From the NCBI RefSeq assembly GCF_003116815.1, contig NZ_QDKQ01000016.1, forward strand, positions 1 through 64,000: DNA of 64,000 bases, given 5' to 3'. A program made the position numbers and the translations under genes. This document shows positions 51,334 to 61,800 of this stretch, in pieces. Below the pieces are notes generated by a model. That model did not search any database, was not told where the DNA came from, and saw only the letters and a list, made by a program, of their open reading frames with translations. How positions within the stretch are numbered: the stretch's first letter is position 1; every line of letters starts with the position of its first letter. The stretch comes from Caulobacter endophyticus (lineage in GTDB: Bacteria > Pseudomonadota > Alphaproteobacteria > Caulobacterales > Caulobacteraceae).

Positions 51334-52332
51334 ATGAACGAGCAATCGGCGCTGTCGGCAATTGGCGCCACTCCCGGGGCTCCGGAGCATGGCATGTCTG
51401 GTCCAACGGACGCCCGGGCTGACGCGCGCTTGCTCGCGCTGCTCGAACATGCGGCTGGAGCGCACTACCGGTTCGTGACGCCAACGTCGGCTACGGTTCG
51501 TCGACGCCTGGCTCAGGCCCCGCCGGCGGAGCCGGCGGCGCGCGACGTCCTGGGGTGGGGCTTCGATTTCGCCGCCGAGGACATGCCGCCTCTGCATTGC
51601 CTGCTGAAGGACGCCGGGGTTCTTGAGGAGGCGGACGGCAGACTGCGAAGCCGGCTTCGGATCGCCAGTCTGGACGAGGAGCTTCTGTTACACGCCGGCG
51701 GCCCCGGCGCGGCGGAGGACGCCGTGTTCCTTGGTCCCGACAGCTATAGGTTCGCCCGTCTCATCCAGAGCAAGGTCGCTTTCGGGGCGGCCTCCGCCGT
51801 GCTCGACATCGGGACTGGCGCGGGCGTGGGCGCGCTGGTCGCGGCCCGCCTGAGCCCTGGCGCGCGGTTGACCGCCATCGATATCAACCCGAAGGCCTTG
51901 ACGCTGGCGCGGATCAATCTGCGACACGCCGGACTGGAGGCTCGGCTCGTGCTCACCAACGGTCTCGCCGACGTCGAAGATCTGTTTGATCTCATTGTAG
52001 CCAACCCTCCCTATGTCGCCGGACGCAGCGGCCGGATTTACAAGGACGGCGGCGACATGCACGGCGCGCGGCTGAGCCTGGACTGGACCCAGCAAGCGCT
52101 CGAACGCCTCGCGCCGGGCGGACGGTTCGTTCTTTACACCGGAAGTCCAATCAGCATGGGCGGGCGCGACATTCTGGGCGAGCACCTCAAGGCGCTCGCG
52201 CGGAAGGCCGGATGCGCCCTGGACTATGAGGAGATCGATCCGGACATTTTCGGCGGCGAGTTGCGACGTCCGGAATATCGCGACGTCGAACGCATCGCCG
52301 CCATCGGCGCCGTCTTCACTCGCCCTAGCTGA
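51334..52332 (+). CDS. Class I SAM-dependent methyltransferase (HemK/RlmG-like)
   Basis: A 332-residue protein. An N-terminal helical domain is followed by the Rossmann methyltransferase with VLDIGTGAGVGALVAARLSP (SAM loop), TAIDINPKALTLARINLRHA and IVANPPYVAG. The NPPY motif indicates an N-methyltransferase on a planar amino group (Gln, Asn, adenine or guanine). The target is unknown. Its end overlaps the convergent cyanophycinase end by 8 bp. The start codon is ATG. Confidence 0.85.
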   Translation: MNEQSALSAIGATPGAPEHGMSGPTDARADARLLALLEHAAGAHYRFVTPTSATVRRRLAQAPPAEPAARDVLGWGFDFAAEDMPPLHCLLKDAGVLEEADGRLRSRLRIASLDEELLLHAGGPGAAEDAVFLGPDSYRFARLIQSKVAFGAASAVLDIGTGAGVGALVAARLSPGARLTAIDINPKALTLARINLRHAGLEARLVLTNGLADVEDLFDLIVANPPYVAGRSGRIYKDGGDMHGARLSLDWTQQALERLAPGGRFVLYTGSPISMGGRDILGEHLKALARKAGCALDYEEIDPDIFGGELRRPEYRDVERIAAIGAVFTRPS

Positions 52333-53122
52333 GCGGCGCGCTGCGGGGGCGGCGGGCGGCCAGATCGAAGCGGTCGCCGCTAGACAGGACGTGCAGCTTG
52401 ACGTCGGTCATCGAGAGCGCCCTTTCTGGCTTGGCGTCCGCGACGTTGGAGGCGGTGACGCCTTCGGCGTCGACGATATAGACCGCTCCTGAGCCGATCA
52501 CGCAGAAAGCCTCGCCTTCCAAGATCACGGCGGTGTCCTCGTCGATGCCCACGCCCAGAACGCGCGGGCTTTCGGCGACGGCGCCAAGCAGCCGCCCGAT
52601 CCGTCCCCGCTCGGCGAAGTGTTGGTCGATGATCATGTCGCGGACAAGACCAAGGCCCGGCGCCATCTGCAGGTCGCCGATACGATGGGTTTCGGCGCTG
52701 GCGCCCCTGACCAGCATGGTGTCGCTCATCACCGAAGCCCCCGCCGAGGTGCCTGCCAGCAGGCCGCCTGTGCGCCAGATCTCGCGGATCCGGGCCTCGA
52801 TCGGCGTGTCGCCGACCTGACTGCTGATCCGCAGCTGGTCGCCGCCGGAGAAAAACACCCCGGCCGCGCCGTCCAGCACAGCCAACTTGTCGGGGTCATG
52901 CGCTTCGGCGCGATCCTGGACGTAGAGTTCGACGAGCTCGCCGACCGGCAGGCCGGCGAACGCCTGACTATAGGTCTCATAGTAGCCTTCGGGCGCTCTG
53001 GAAGCCATCGTGGCCAGGACCAGCTTGCCGCCAACGATGCGCTCGGCCACAGCCTTGAGGATCGCCCGCTCGCCCTCCTTGTCCTCGTGGCCGCCGATGA
53101 TCACCAAGGGGCCTTCTGTCAT
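52325..53122 (-). CDS. cphB: Cyanophycinase
   Basis: Serine exopeptidase that cuts cyanophycin into beta-Asp-Arg dipeptides. The 265-residue product has GPLVIIGGHEDKEGERAIL, VFFSGGDQLRI and LLAGTSAGASVMSD with the nucleophile Ser126, as in the S51 family. ATG overlaps the iaaA stop (ATGA at 53119-53122), so it is the third gene of the cphA-iaaA-cphB operon. Confidence 0.93.
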   Translation of the reverse strand: MTEGPLVIIGGHEDKEGERAILKAVAERIVGGKLVLATMASRAPEGYYETYSQAFAGLPVGELVELYVQDRAEAHDPDKLAVLDGAAGVFFSGGDQLRISSQVGDTPIEARIREIWRTGGLLAGTSAGASVMSDTMLVRGASAETHRIGDLQMAPGLGLVRDMIIDQHFAERGRIGRLLGAVAESPRVLGVGIDEDTAVILEGEAFCVIGSGAVYIVDAEGVTASNVADAKPERALSMTDVKLHVLSSGDRFDLAARRPRSAPLS

Positions 53123-53991
53123 CGGTCTTCCTCTTCCTGCCGCTTGCTGACGAAAGCCCTGGCCGACCGGCCGGCCCGGGCGTAGGCCACCGCGAACTGC
53201 GGACTGTTGTGGTCCCAGCCAATCTGGCCGTGCCGGTCGATGGCGACGAGGCCGGCTTCGCCGCCAACGCGCGCCAGCGCCGCGAGCGCCGCCTTGGCGG
53301 CAGCATCCGGGTCCAGGGTCTCCAGATGCCGCATGAAGCGGCTGGCCAAGGTGACCCTGATCAGGCTCTCGCCGTCGCCCGAGAGGCAGGTCGCGCCGAT
53401 CGTGTTGTCGGCATAGAGGCCGCAGCCGGGCAGGGGAGTGTCGCCGACCCGGCCCGGGGTGCTGCCCTGCAGGCCGCCCGTGGAGGCGCCGGCAGCCAAG
53501 CGATGGGCGCTGTCGAAGGCCACGCAGCCGACGGTGTCGCAGCCATCGGTGCTCGGCGCGAGCGCGGCCAGCCGTTCAGGCTCGATCCGCGCCAGGCCCC
53601 TGGCGTCAGCGAACGCCTCCGCGCCGCTGCCAACGAGAAGGACCGCCGGCTCGCTCAACATCGCCGCAGCCGCCGAAATCGGGTTGCGGATCGTGCGAAC
53701 GGCCGCCACCGCGCCGACAGCCAGATCTTCGCCGTCCATGATCGCCGCATCGCATTCCACATCGCCAGAGGCGTTGCGCACCGATCCCTGGCCGGCGTTG
53801 AAGGTCTGATCATTCTCCAGCAACCGGATCGCGGCCTCGACGGCGCTGGCCGCGCAGCCGCCTGCCTCCAGGACCGCCGCGCCCGCAGCGACGGCGGCCA
53901 GGCAGCCGGCTTCGTGGGCCTTGACTTTGTCAGGGGCAATGGCTCGCGCCCCGCCGTGGACGATGATCGCCCAGTCCTTATCCTTAGCCAT
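53119..53991 (-). CDS. iaaA: Isoaspartyl dipeptidase / plant-type L-asparaginase
   Basis: Ntn-hydrolase that would split the beta-Asp-Arg released by cyanophycinase into Asp and Arg. The 290-residue product starts AIIVHGGARAI and has the autocleavage site DTVGCVAFD with nucleophile Thr153, then GRVGDTPLPGCGLYADN. It lies between cphA and cphB with overlaps on both sides, which supports this role over general asparagine use. Confidence 0.9.
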   Translation of the reverse strand: MAKDKDWAIIVHGGARAIAPDKVKAHEAGCLAAVAAGAAVLEAGGCAASAVEAAIRLLENDQTFNAGQGSVRNASGDVECDAAIMDGEDLAVGAVAAVRTIRNPISAAAAMLSEPAVLLVGSGAEAFADARGLARIEPERLAALAPSTDGCDTVGCVAFDSAHRLAAGASTGGLQGSTPGRVGDTPLPGCGLYADNTIGATCLSGDGESLIRVTLASRFMRHLETLDPDAAAKAALAALARVGGEAGLVAIDRHGQIGWDHNSPQFAVAYARAGRSARAFVSKRQEEEDR

Positions 53992-56722
53992 GAACAGCGC
54001 CCGCGTCGCTTGCTTCGATCGTCTCCTGGCTCGCGGGCGAGAAGGCGTGAATCTGGGCCCAGACCCGTTCCACGGCTGTGGGGAAAATCATCAGTAGGTC
54101 GCCCGGTCGGGCCAGGCCGAGGGCGTGCTCGACCGCCTTGGGCTCGCTTGGCACCCGGTGCAGGCGGCTCTCTGGAAAGCCCTCGGAGAGAGCGCCCTCC
54201 CTGAGCAACGCGATAACTGATCCGGCCGGCCGTCCCCGGCCGTCCGGACGTTCACGCAGCACCAGCTCGTCGAAGAGGCTCGCGGCGATCGCGCCCATCC
54301 GGCGGATGTCCTCGTCGCGCCGGTCGCCCGGAATGCTGACGACGCCGATCGCTCGGCCATGATGCTCGCGCAGGCGGGCGACCATCTCGCCCACCGCCTC
54401 CAGGGCGCCGGGGTTGTGGGCATAGTCGACAATAACCCGAAAGCCGTGAATGTCGGCGACGTTGAGACGTCCAGGATTGTCCTGCGCCGAAGACTGAAAG
54501 CCCGACAGCGCCGCAGCGATGGTCTCAATCGCGACACCCAGGCCGCGCGCCGCCAGAGCTGCGGCCAGCGCGTTGGAAAGGTTAAACCGCGCGGCCCCCG
54601 CCAGGGCGCTTGGCAAGGCGTCCGCTTCCAGAAGCGGGATGCGTCGTCCTCTGTCGAACAGCACCAGCGCGCCGCCGCGAACGCTAGGCTCGAGCGTCGC
54701 GGCCAATCCGCCTTCGGCCAGGTGCTTCTGCAGGAAGGGCGGCAGGTCCGGACCGCCGCGCAGGGTGAAGTAGGCGATCCTGCCGCGTGCGCGCCGCGCC
54801 ATGCGCAGCGTCAGCGGATCGTCGGCGTTGAGCACGCTGACGCCGCGACGGAACACGGCCTCGACGATCACCGACTTCACCGCCGCCAGATCTTCAAGGG
54901 TGTCGATCCCCTTCAGGCCGAGGTGGTCAGCGCTGACGTTGAGGACCACGCCGACATCGCAGCGGTCGAAGGCCAGGCCTTCGCGCAAAAGGCCGCCCCT
55001 CGCCGTCTCCAGCACGGCAGCCTCCACCGTGGGGGCGCTCAGCACCATTCGCGCGCTCCTGGGCCCGCTGGCGTCCCCGCGCGTCACCCGCTCCTCGCCG
55101 ATATAGACGCCGCTGGTGTTGGTCAGGCCGACCGTCCGTCCGTCCGCGCGCAGGATCGCCGCGACCATGCGCCCCACCGTAGACTTGCCGTTGGTGCCGG
55201 TGATGGCGACGATCGGGACACGGCTGGCGCTTCGGCGAGGAAAGAGCTGCTCGACAACCGCGCCGCCGACGTCACGTCCTGAGCCTTCGGACGGCTCCAG
55301 GTGCATGCGAAAGCCGGGCGCGGCGTTGACCTCGACCACGCCGCCGCCCGTCTCGCGCACCGAGCGGGCGATGTCAGGGGCGATGAAGTCTATGCCCGCG
55401 ACGTCGAGGCCGACGGTCAAGGCGGCGCGACGAGCGATGGCCGCGTTCTCGGGGTGAATATCGTCGGTGCGGTCGATCGCCGTGCCGCCGGTGGAAAGGT
55501 TGGCGGTGGCTCTAAGGGAGACGCAAACGCCCGCCGCGGGCGTGCTGGCGACAGCCAGGCCCTGACGTTCCAGCATGTTGCGGACATGATCGTCGATGAC
55601 GATGCGGGTCATGACTTTCTCGTGGCCGATTCCGCGGCGGGGGTCGGCGTTCTCGCGCGCCACCAGATCGGCCACGGTCGAAACGCCATCGCCCACCACT
55701 TGGGCCGGAACGCGCTCGGCGACGGCGGCGACTTTCCCGCCGACCACAAGGATCCGGTAGTCTCGGCCGGTATACTGCTCCTCGACGATGACCTTGCGGC
55801 TATGGCGAACGGCCTGCTCGAACCCCCAGCGCACCGCTTCGGGCGTCGAGAGACCGAGGCTGACGCCGCGGCCGTGGTTGCCGTCGAGCGGCTTGACCAC
55901 GACCGGTCCAGTGAAACGCGCGGCTTCCGCCACGGCGGCGTCGGCCGTGTGGACGACCGCGCCGCGCGGAGCCGGTACGCCTGCCGCGTTCAGCATACGC
56001 TTCGTAAGGGCCTTGTCGCCGGCGGTCTGAACCGCGACATGGCTGGTGTCGCCGGTGATGCTGGCTCGCAGCAGCTTTCGTCGAACGCCGTAGCCCAGCT
56101 GGATCAGGCTGTAGTCGTCCAGCCGCTGGACGGGCACGCCGCGTCGGCGCGCGGCCTGGACGATCGAGCGGGTCGTCGGGCCGAGCGCCTCGGCGCGGGC
56201 GATACGCCGCAGCGCCTCGAGATTGGCTGGCAGGTCGAACGGCGTCTCCATCGCGTCGATCGGGGGCGGGGCGAGGCTGTCGAGCCCCTCCAGGTGTTTC
56301 AGTTCAGGGGGAAGCAGATCCCTGACCAGGGCCAGCGCCGCCCGGCCGGCGGCGCGACCCAGGCGCTCGCCCTCATAGACATAGAGGATGTCGTATACGC
56401 CCCGCCGACCTCGTACAGAGCGGGTCTTGCCGCGTGTCGTGGCCGCGCCGGCCAGAGTTTGGAGTTCCAGCGCCACATGCTCGACCACATGGCCGATCCA
56501 CGTGCCGTCATGCAGGCGCGCGACAAGGCCGCCCGGCGCGCCCAGCGAGCACCCGTGAATCGCAAGACCGGGCAGGGCTTGGAGCAGGCGATCGGCGAAT
56601 CCGGGGAGACGGGAGGTCGGATGGCCTTCCAACTGACCAAGGTCGAGCTGGATACGGATCATAGGGCGGGCCGAATAGAGATGCGGGCCGCGATAGACCG
56701 CCGTCTCCAGAACGCGCATCAC
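53984..56722 (-). CDS. cphA: Cyanophycin synthetase
   Basis: A 912-residue enzyme that polymerises Asp and Arg into cyanophycin. The N-terminal domain (MRVLETAVYRGPHLYS) is followed by an ATP-grasp domain (residues about 220-480; VVVKPLDGNHGRGVSLGLS) and a Mur-ligase domain with P-loop ITGTNGKSTVGRMVA near residue 507. The C-terminus contains DYAHNPGALEAVG. All three functional domains are intact and length is normal. ATG overlaps the stop of a small upstream gene and the 3' end overlaps iaaA by 8 bp. Confidence 0.95.
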   Translation of the reverse strand: MMRVLETAVYRGPHLYSARPMIRIQLDLGQLEGHPTSRLPGFADRLLQALPGLAIHGCSLGAPGGLVARLHDGTWIGHVVEHVALELQTLAGAATTRGKTRSVRGRRGVYDILYVYEGERLGRAAGRAALALVRDLLPPELKHLEGLDSLAPPPIDAMETPFDLPANLEALRRIARAEALGPTTRSIVQAARRRGVPVQRLDDYSLIQLGYGVRRKLLRASITGDTSHVAVQTAGDKALTKRMLNAAGVPAPRGAVVHTADAAVAEAARFTGPVVVKPLDGNHGRGVSLGLSTPEAVRWGFEQAVRHSRKVIVEEQYTGRDYRILVVGGKVAAVAERVPAQVVGDGVSTVADLVARENADPRRGIGHEKVMTRIVIDDHVRNMLERQGLAVASTPAAGVCVSLRATANLSTGGTAIDRTDDIHPENAAIARRAALTVGLDVAGIDFIAPDIARSVRETGGGVVEVNAAPGFRMHLEPSEGSGRDVGGAVVEQLFPRRSASRVPIVAITGTNGKSTVGRMVAAILRADGRTVGLTNTSGVYIGEERVTRGDASGPRSARMVLSAPTVEAAVLETARGGLLREGLAFDRCDVGVVLNVSADHLGLKGIDTLEDLAAVKSVIVEAVFRRGVSVLNADDPLTLRMARRARGRIAYFTLRGGPDLPPFLQKHLAEGGLAATLEPSVRGGALVLFDRGRRIPLLEADALPSALAGAARFNLSNALAAALAARGLGVAIETIAAALSGFQSSAQDNPGRLNVADIHGFRVIVDYAHNPGALEAVGEMVARLREHHGRAIGVVSIPGDRRDEDIRRMGAIAASLFDELVLRERPDGRGRPAGSVIALLREGALSEGFPESRLHRVPSEPKAVEHALGLARPGDLLMIFPTAVERVWAQIHAFSPASQETIEASDAGAVHG

Positions 56723-56916
56723 GCCGCCTGCTCAATCGAAGACGCCGCATGGGGCCGGGAGCGCGAGCAGATTTCGCGGATGATCAGGGCCGCGGCGAGG
56801 GCCCGGCTGCTCGCCGAGCCGCTAGCGACCACCATGCCGGCCTCGTCAACCGACCAATGCCACGCGGCGGCGCTGCGCCGGAGTGAAAAAGCAAAAGCTC
56901 GATCCGCGGACCGCAT
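56719..56916 (-). CDS. Small hypothetical protein coupled to cphA
   Basis: A 65-residue protein: RSADRAFAFSLRRSAAAWHW, then SVDEAGMVVASGSASSRAL and a helical end. ATG at 56916 has GGGAG about 8 bp upstream. Its TGA overlaps the cphA ATG, making it the first gene of the cyanophycin operon. The SVDEAGxVVASG part resembles small phage/DUF-type beta-alpha proteins, but I cannot assign it. Confidence 0.6.
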   Translation of the reverse strand: MRSADRAFAFSLRRSAAAWHWSVDEAGMVVASGSASSRALAAALIIREICSRSRPHAASSIEQAA

Positions 56917-57113
56917 CGACGATCTCCCTGACCCTGGGAGCTGCAAACGGCGCCTTTCGATCCCTGTTCCAGCGCTTAACATTTGGCCGTTCCGCGACGG
57001 CGCGCGCTGACGCCGTGGCGGCCCGGGGGCAGGCGAGAGCCGCCTTCATTTGATCGGGTGCCGAACATCAGACGCCCAGCCGCGTTGTCCTGGCCTGTCG
57101 AAGGAGGATGGCC

Positions 57114-57449
57114 ATGGCGAACGGCAAGGATCCGCAGACCGCGGACGGCTTGGGCGGCGTTCACAAGGTAGGCCAGGGGCGTCAGCCCGCTGGCGCCGCG
57201 CCGCGTGATCCAGAGCCCGTCGCGGTCGTCGAAGGTCGTCGCGCGGGCTTTTCCCGTCTGGTGGAAGACCCTGATCAACTGAGCAAGGTGGTTCATACGA
57301 TCGGGGCGGGCGTCGAGCCGCCCAACGACTCCGACGCTCGGGAATCGACCCTGCTGCCGGCCCGCACGCCAAAGGCGCCGTTTCAGGACGCCCAGATCTC
57401 GCCCGACGAGCCGTCGGTATGGACCGCCGCCAGGACGCCACCGCGCTAG
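57114..57449 (+). CDS. Hypothetical hydrophilic protein
   Basis: A 111-residue ORF with an excellent AAGGAGG ribosome-binding site 6 bp before ATG 57114. The product is Pro/Ala/Asp-rich and probably disordered, with GFSRLVEDPDQLSKVVHTIG as the only dense segment. It is divergent from the cyanophycin operon. No family known. Confidence 0.5.
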   Translation: MANGKDPQTADGLGGVHKVGQGRQPAGAAPRDPEPVAVVEGRRAGFSRLVEDPDQLSKVVHTIGAGVEPPNDSDARESTLLPARTPKAPFQDAQISPDEPSVWTAARTPPR

Positions 57450-57806
57450 CTTGCGGTCCTTGGGACGTCGCTTGGTCAAGAGGAGGGTGCTTGCCAGCCA
57501 CGATAGGATCTCACGGCCGAGCTTTTGGCGTCGTAAAACAAGGCCTGGTCTGATGATCGGGACTATTGCTAAGGGGGAGTCTCTTGCGTCGCCGCATGAG
57601 CGAAGTCTCGTCGGGCCCTGCCTTGGGACCCTAGCGTTCGCTTCGCGCTGCCGCCAGTTGAGCGATCTTGAGCGGGAGGATGCGGCCCGGCACGCTAGAG
57701 TCGTGCGGCATTGAACCGGGCCGCCGGCGTTCCCAGGACTGTGAGCCTTTGTCCGGACGGCAGGGAATATCGCGCCAAGCGCCCCTGTTCCATCATCGGC
57801 TACCGC
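57450..57806. other. No gene recognised
   Basis: About 350 bp between the hydrophilic protein gene and the NhaA remnant. Likely degraded sequence. Confidence 0.4.
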
Positions 57807-58005
57807 GTGGCTCCAGCTCTACGGCGTCAGCCTGCTCTGCGGCATCGGCTTCACCATGAGCCTGTTCATCGGCCTGCTAGCCTTCCCCGACCCGGCGCTC
57901 CAGGACGAGGTGAAGGTGGGGGTGCTTATCGGCTCCTTGGTCTCTGCGCTTACCGGAGCCGGACTGCTGATGATCGCCAAGCGATGGATATCCGTGCCGG
58001 ATTGA
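57807..58005 (+). pseudogene. C-terminal remnant of Na+/H+ antiporter NhaA
   Basis: The frame reads [40 protein letters not shown] and [20 protein letters not shown] to a stop at 58003-58005. [15 protein letters not shown] is the hallmark of the last helices of NhaA. The first 300 or more residues are missing. Confidence 0.85.
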
Positions 58006-58121
58006 ATTGAGCATCGACGCTACCGCCTGGCTGCGATCCGCGCGGAGCACTGCGCTGCTTGGACGTCAGCAACGGGCTTGCGCGCGGAACGTTTAGGCGC
58101 TTCCACACCAAGGAGGCGTCC

Positions 58122-58628
58122 GTGAAAGAGCGGCAGGACGACAATCTCAAATCGCCCGAAGAGGTGCGCGATCGCATCTGGGAGCTGGCCAAGAAGATCG
58201 ACATCTGCATGTTCACCACCTGGGACGGCAGCGAGCAGCAGAGCCGGCCGCTCTCGGCCCGCGTGCGCCAGGACGAGCACGCCATCTACTTCCTGGTCGA
58301 TGAGAGCGGCGAGAAGAACGCTCAGCTTGAGCGGTATCCCGCCGTCTCCTGCGCCTGGGCAGATAATGGAAACTACAAATATGTGCTCGTCTCCGGCCAG
58401 GCCCGGCTGACCAACGACCGCGCCAAGATCACTGAGCTCTGGAGCAAGGCCGACGAGGCCTGGTGGGAAGACGCCAACGATCCGACGATCCGGCTACTGA
58501 CCGTCGCGCCCGAGCGCGGCGAGCTGTGGGACAGCCCCGGCAAGGCGGTCGCCCTCGTCAAGATGGTCGCGGCTGTCGTGACCGGCGGCGCCCCGGAAAT
58601 GGGCGACAACGCCAAAGTCACGCTCTAG
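58122..58628 (+). CDS. General stress protein 26-like flavin-binding (PNPOx-fold) protein
   Basis: A 168-residue protein of the pyridoxamine-5'-phosphate-oxidase-like split-barrel family. Conserved features include RIWELAKKIDICMFTTWDG, QQSRPLSARVRQDEHAIYFL, SGEKNAQLERYPAVSCAWAD and the C-terminal LWDSPGKAVALVKMV. GTG at 58122 has AAGGAGG five bases upstream. Members bind FMN/FAD and are induced by general stress. The substrate is unknown. Confidence 0.88.
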   Translation: MKERQDDNLKSPEEVRDRIWELAKKIDICMFTTWDGSEQQSRPLSARVRQDEHAIYFLVDESGEKNAQLERYPAVSCAWADNGNYKYVLVSGQARLTNDRAKITELWSKADEAWWEDANDPTIRLLTVAPERGELWDSPGKAVALVKMVAAVVTGGAPEMGDNAKVTL

Positions 58629-58634
58629 CCGCTT

Positions 58635-58666
58635 CGGGTGAGCGCCGCCTTGGCGACGCTCACCCG
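58635..58666 (+). terminator. Strong hairpin after the stress-protein gene
   Basis: CGGGTGAGCG and CGCTCACCCG form a perfect 10-bp stem with a 12-bp loop, starting 7 bp after the stop codon. There is no immediate T-run, so termination may be only partly intrinsic. Confidence 0.6.
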
Positions 58667-58861
58667 GTTGAGCCTGATCTCGCGCTCGCCGCCGCCGTTG
58701 GTGTCCGGGCCGGCGTTGCGGGGTCTTGCGGGTTTGTTTTTTCGCACCGTCGATCAACTCCGGTGTGCGGGCGAAGACGTCGGCGGCGCATCAGGTGAGA
58801 CAGAGACAGTTTCGCGGAATGGGGCTATTCGCGGAGGAGGCTTCAGCGCGCGTGGGACACC

Positions 58862-61800
58862 TTGGACGACGATATTCTCGAAGGCGGCGTGCCGGATTTG
58901 CGCAACGATCTTCGGCGCGCTCTTGATGAGCTGGCCCGGACAAGAACGGCGCTGGCCGCCAGCGATGCAGGGCGTCGCCAGGCCGAACAGAGACTGCTGG
59001 CCATCGAGGCGCGATATCGCCTGGCCGCCCGCGCGACCAGCGACGCCATCTGGGACTGGGATTTCGCGACCAGCCATGTGCCCTGGAACGCGGCGCTTCA
59101 CGACACCTTTGGCTGGGTGGTGGACGAGATCGACCCCACCGGCGCCTGGTGGCTGGCGCACATCCATCCCGACGACCGCGCGCGTGTCGACGCCAGCATC
59201 CATGCGGTGATCGAGGGCGGGGCCGAGAGCTGGAGCGATCAGTACCGCTTCCAGCGCGCCGATGGGCGCTATGCTTCGGTCTTCGACCGCGGCCACGTCA
59301 TCCGCGACCCAAGCGGGCGATCAACGCGCATGATCGGCGCCATGCTCGACATGACCGAGCTGCAAGCCAGCCGCGAGGCCCTCGCCATCAGCGAAGAGCG
59401 TCTGCGCCTGGCGACGGAGGCGGCCGATGTCGGCTTCTGGGACGTTGACCTGGTCGCCGACCGCCTGATCTGGCCGCCGGTTGTCAAGCACATGTTCGGC
59501 ATCTCTTCGGACGCGCCCGTGTCGATGGCGGATTTCTACGCCGGCTTGCACCCTGACGATCGTGAAGCCACGTCAGCGGCTTTCGAGGCGGCCGCCGATC
59601 CGACCCAGAAGGCTGTCTATGAGGTCGACTATCGCACGATCGGCAAGGAGGACGGCGTCGTGCGCTGGGTCACCGCCAAGGGGCGCGGCGTATTTGACGG
59701 CGAGGGCCGATGCACGCGAGTGGTCGGCACGGCTATCGATATCACCCAGCGCAAACGGGCCGAGGAGGCCGTGCGCGCCAGCGAGAAACGCCTGCGTTTC
59801 TTGAGGGAGCTGGACGAAGCCCTGCAGTCTGCGGTCGATGCGCCTACGGCCATGATGGTCGCCGCCGAACGGCTGGCGCGGCTCCTGGGCGTTTCGCGGT
59901 GCGCCTATGCGGACGTCGATGCCGATAGCGACCGCTTCATCATCCGCGACGACTACGTGGCTGCAGGCGTCGCCAGTTCGGCGGGCGTCTACAGCCTTGA
60001 TCTGTTCGGTTCACGCGCCGCCGCCGACATGCGCGAAGGGCGAACCCTCGTGGTCCGGGACGTGCCGGGCGAACTGGCCCCAGCCGACGGCCCCGACATG
60101 TTCCTGTCGATAGGCGTCAACGCGATCATCTGCTGCCCGCTGGTCAAGGATGACCGTCTGGTCGCGATGATGGCCGTCCATCAGGATCGCCCGCGATCCT
60201 GGCGAGAGGACGAGATCAAGCTGGTCGAGGCCGTCGTCGAGCGCTGCTGGTCTCACGTTCAGCGCGTTGGCGCCGAGGCCCGGCTGCGCGACAGCGAGGC
60301 GCGCTATCGGACCCTGTTCGAAGCGGTGGACGTCGGCTTTTGCGTCGTGGAGATGAAATTCGAGGGCGAGCGCGCCGTCGACTATCGCTTCGAGGAAGGC
60401 AATCCTGCTTTCGAGCGGCAGGCTGGACTGACGGACGCCGTCGGCCAGTGGGCCAGCGTCCTGGTGCCCAATCTCGAGCAGAAATGGTTCGATATCTACG
60501 GTCAGGTCGCGCGCAGCGGTGAGGCTGTTCGGTTCGAGCAAGGGTCCCACGCCATGGGGCGTTGGTTCGACGTGCACGCCTTCGCTACCGGGGGTCCCAA
60601 CCGGGTCGCGATCCTGTTTAACGACATCAGCGCCCGCAAGGCGGTTGAGAACCGCCTTCGTGATCTGAACGAGACGCTGGAAGGACAGGTCGCCGCCCGC
60701 ACCGCCGAACTGCGGCGCTACCGCGACATCGTCGAGGCGACGACCGCACCGATCTGCGCCTTCGACACCGACTATCGGCTGATCGCCTTCAACAAGGCTC
60801 ACAACGACGAGTTTCGACGGGTCAATGGCTTCGACACGAAGCTTGGCGATGTGTTGCCGGACCTGTTCATTCCCGAGCAGGCCACGACGATGCGCGCCCT
60901 GATGGCGCGGGCCCTGGCGGGCGAAGGTTTCACGGAAATCGCTGCCTTCGGCCGCCCCGAGTTTGGGCAGCCGTATTGGGAAATTAGCTACACGCCCTTG
61001 CGCGACGAGGCTGGAAACATCCTCGGCGCCTTCCATGTGGCGACGGACATCTCCGATCGGCTTCGCGCCGAGAGGGAACTGGCCAGTGCACAGGACGCCC
61101 TGCGGCAGAGCCAGAAGATGGAAGCCATGGGCAGCCTGACAGGCGGCGTGGCGCATGATTTCAACAATCTTCTGACCCCGATCGTGGGCGGCCTGGACAT
61201 GCTTCAGCGACGGGGCGTTGGCGGCTCTCGGGAGCAGCGGCTGATAGAAGGCGCGCTCCATTCGGCCGAACGGGCCAAGACGCTCGTGCAGCGCCTGCTC
61301 GCCTTCGCACGAAGACAACCACTTCAGCCGCGGCCTGTCGACATCGGTTCGCTCGTTTCGGGCATGGCCGAACTGGTCGCCAGCACCTCCGGGCCCCAGA
61401 CGCGGGTGAGCGTCCAGGTGGATAAGGATCTTCCCGCCGCTGTCGCCGACCAAAACCAGTTGGAGATGGCGATCCTGAACCTCAGCGTGAATGCACGCGA
61501 CGCCATGCCTCAGGGCGGACGGCTGACCGTCGCCGCGCGGGCCGTCGATCTGGGCGCCGGCCATCGCACCGGCCTGGCCCCCGGACGGTATGTCTGCTTG
61601 TCGGTCGCTGACACCGGCGCAGGCATGGATGCCGACACTTTGAAGCGCGCCATCGAACCCTTCTTCTCGACCAAAGGCCTGGGCAAGGGCACGGGCCTGG
61701 GCCTTTCGATGGTCCATGGCCTTGCCGCCCAGCTTGGCGGCGCGCTGTCGATCGATAGTCAACCCGGCCGTGGAACCCAGGTGGAATTGTGGTTGCCGAC

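Noticed and set aside
55301..57010. Plus-strand open frame opposite cphA
   Set aside because: Its length comes from GC-rich third positions; cphA motifs on the minus strand leave no doubt about the coding strand.
60011..61762. 583-codon minus-strand open frame inside the hybrid kinase
   Set aside because: Antisense of PAS/HisKA/HATPase domains whose motifs are all intact on the plus strand.
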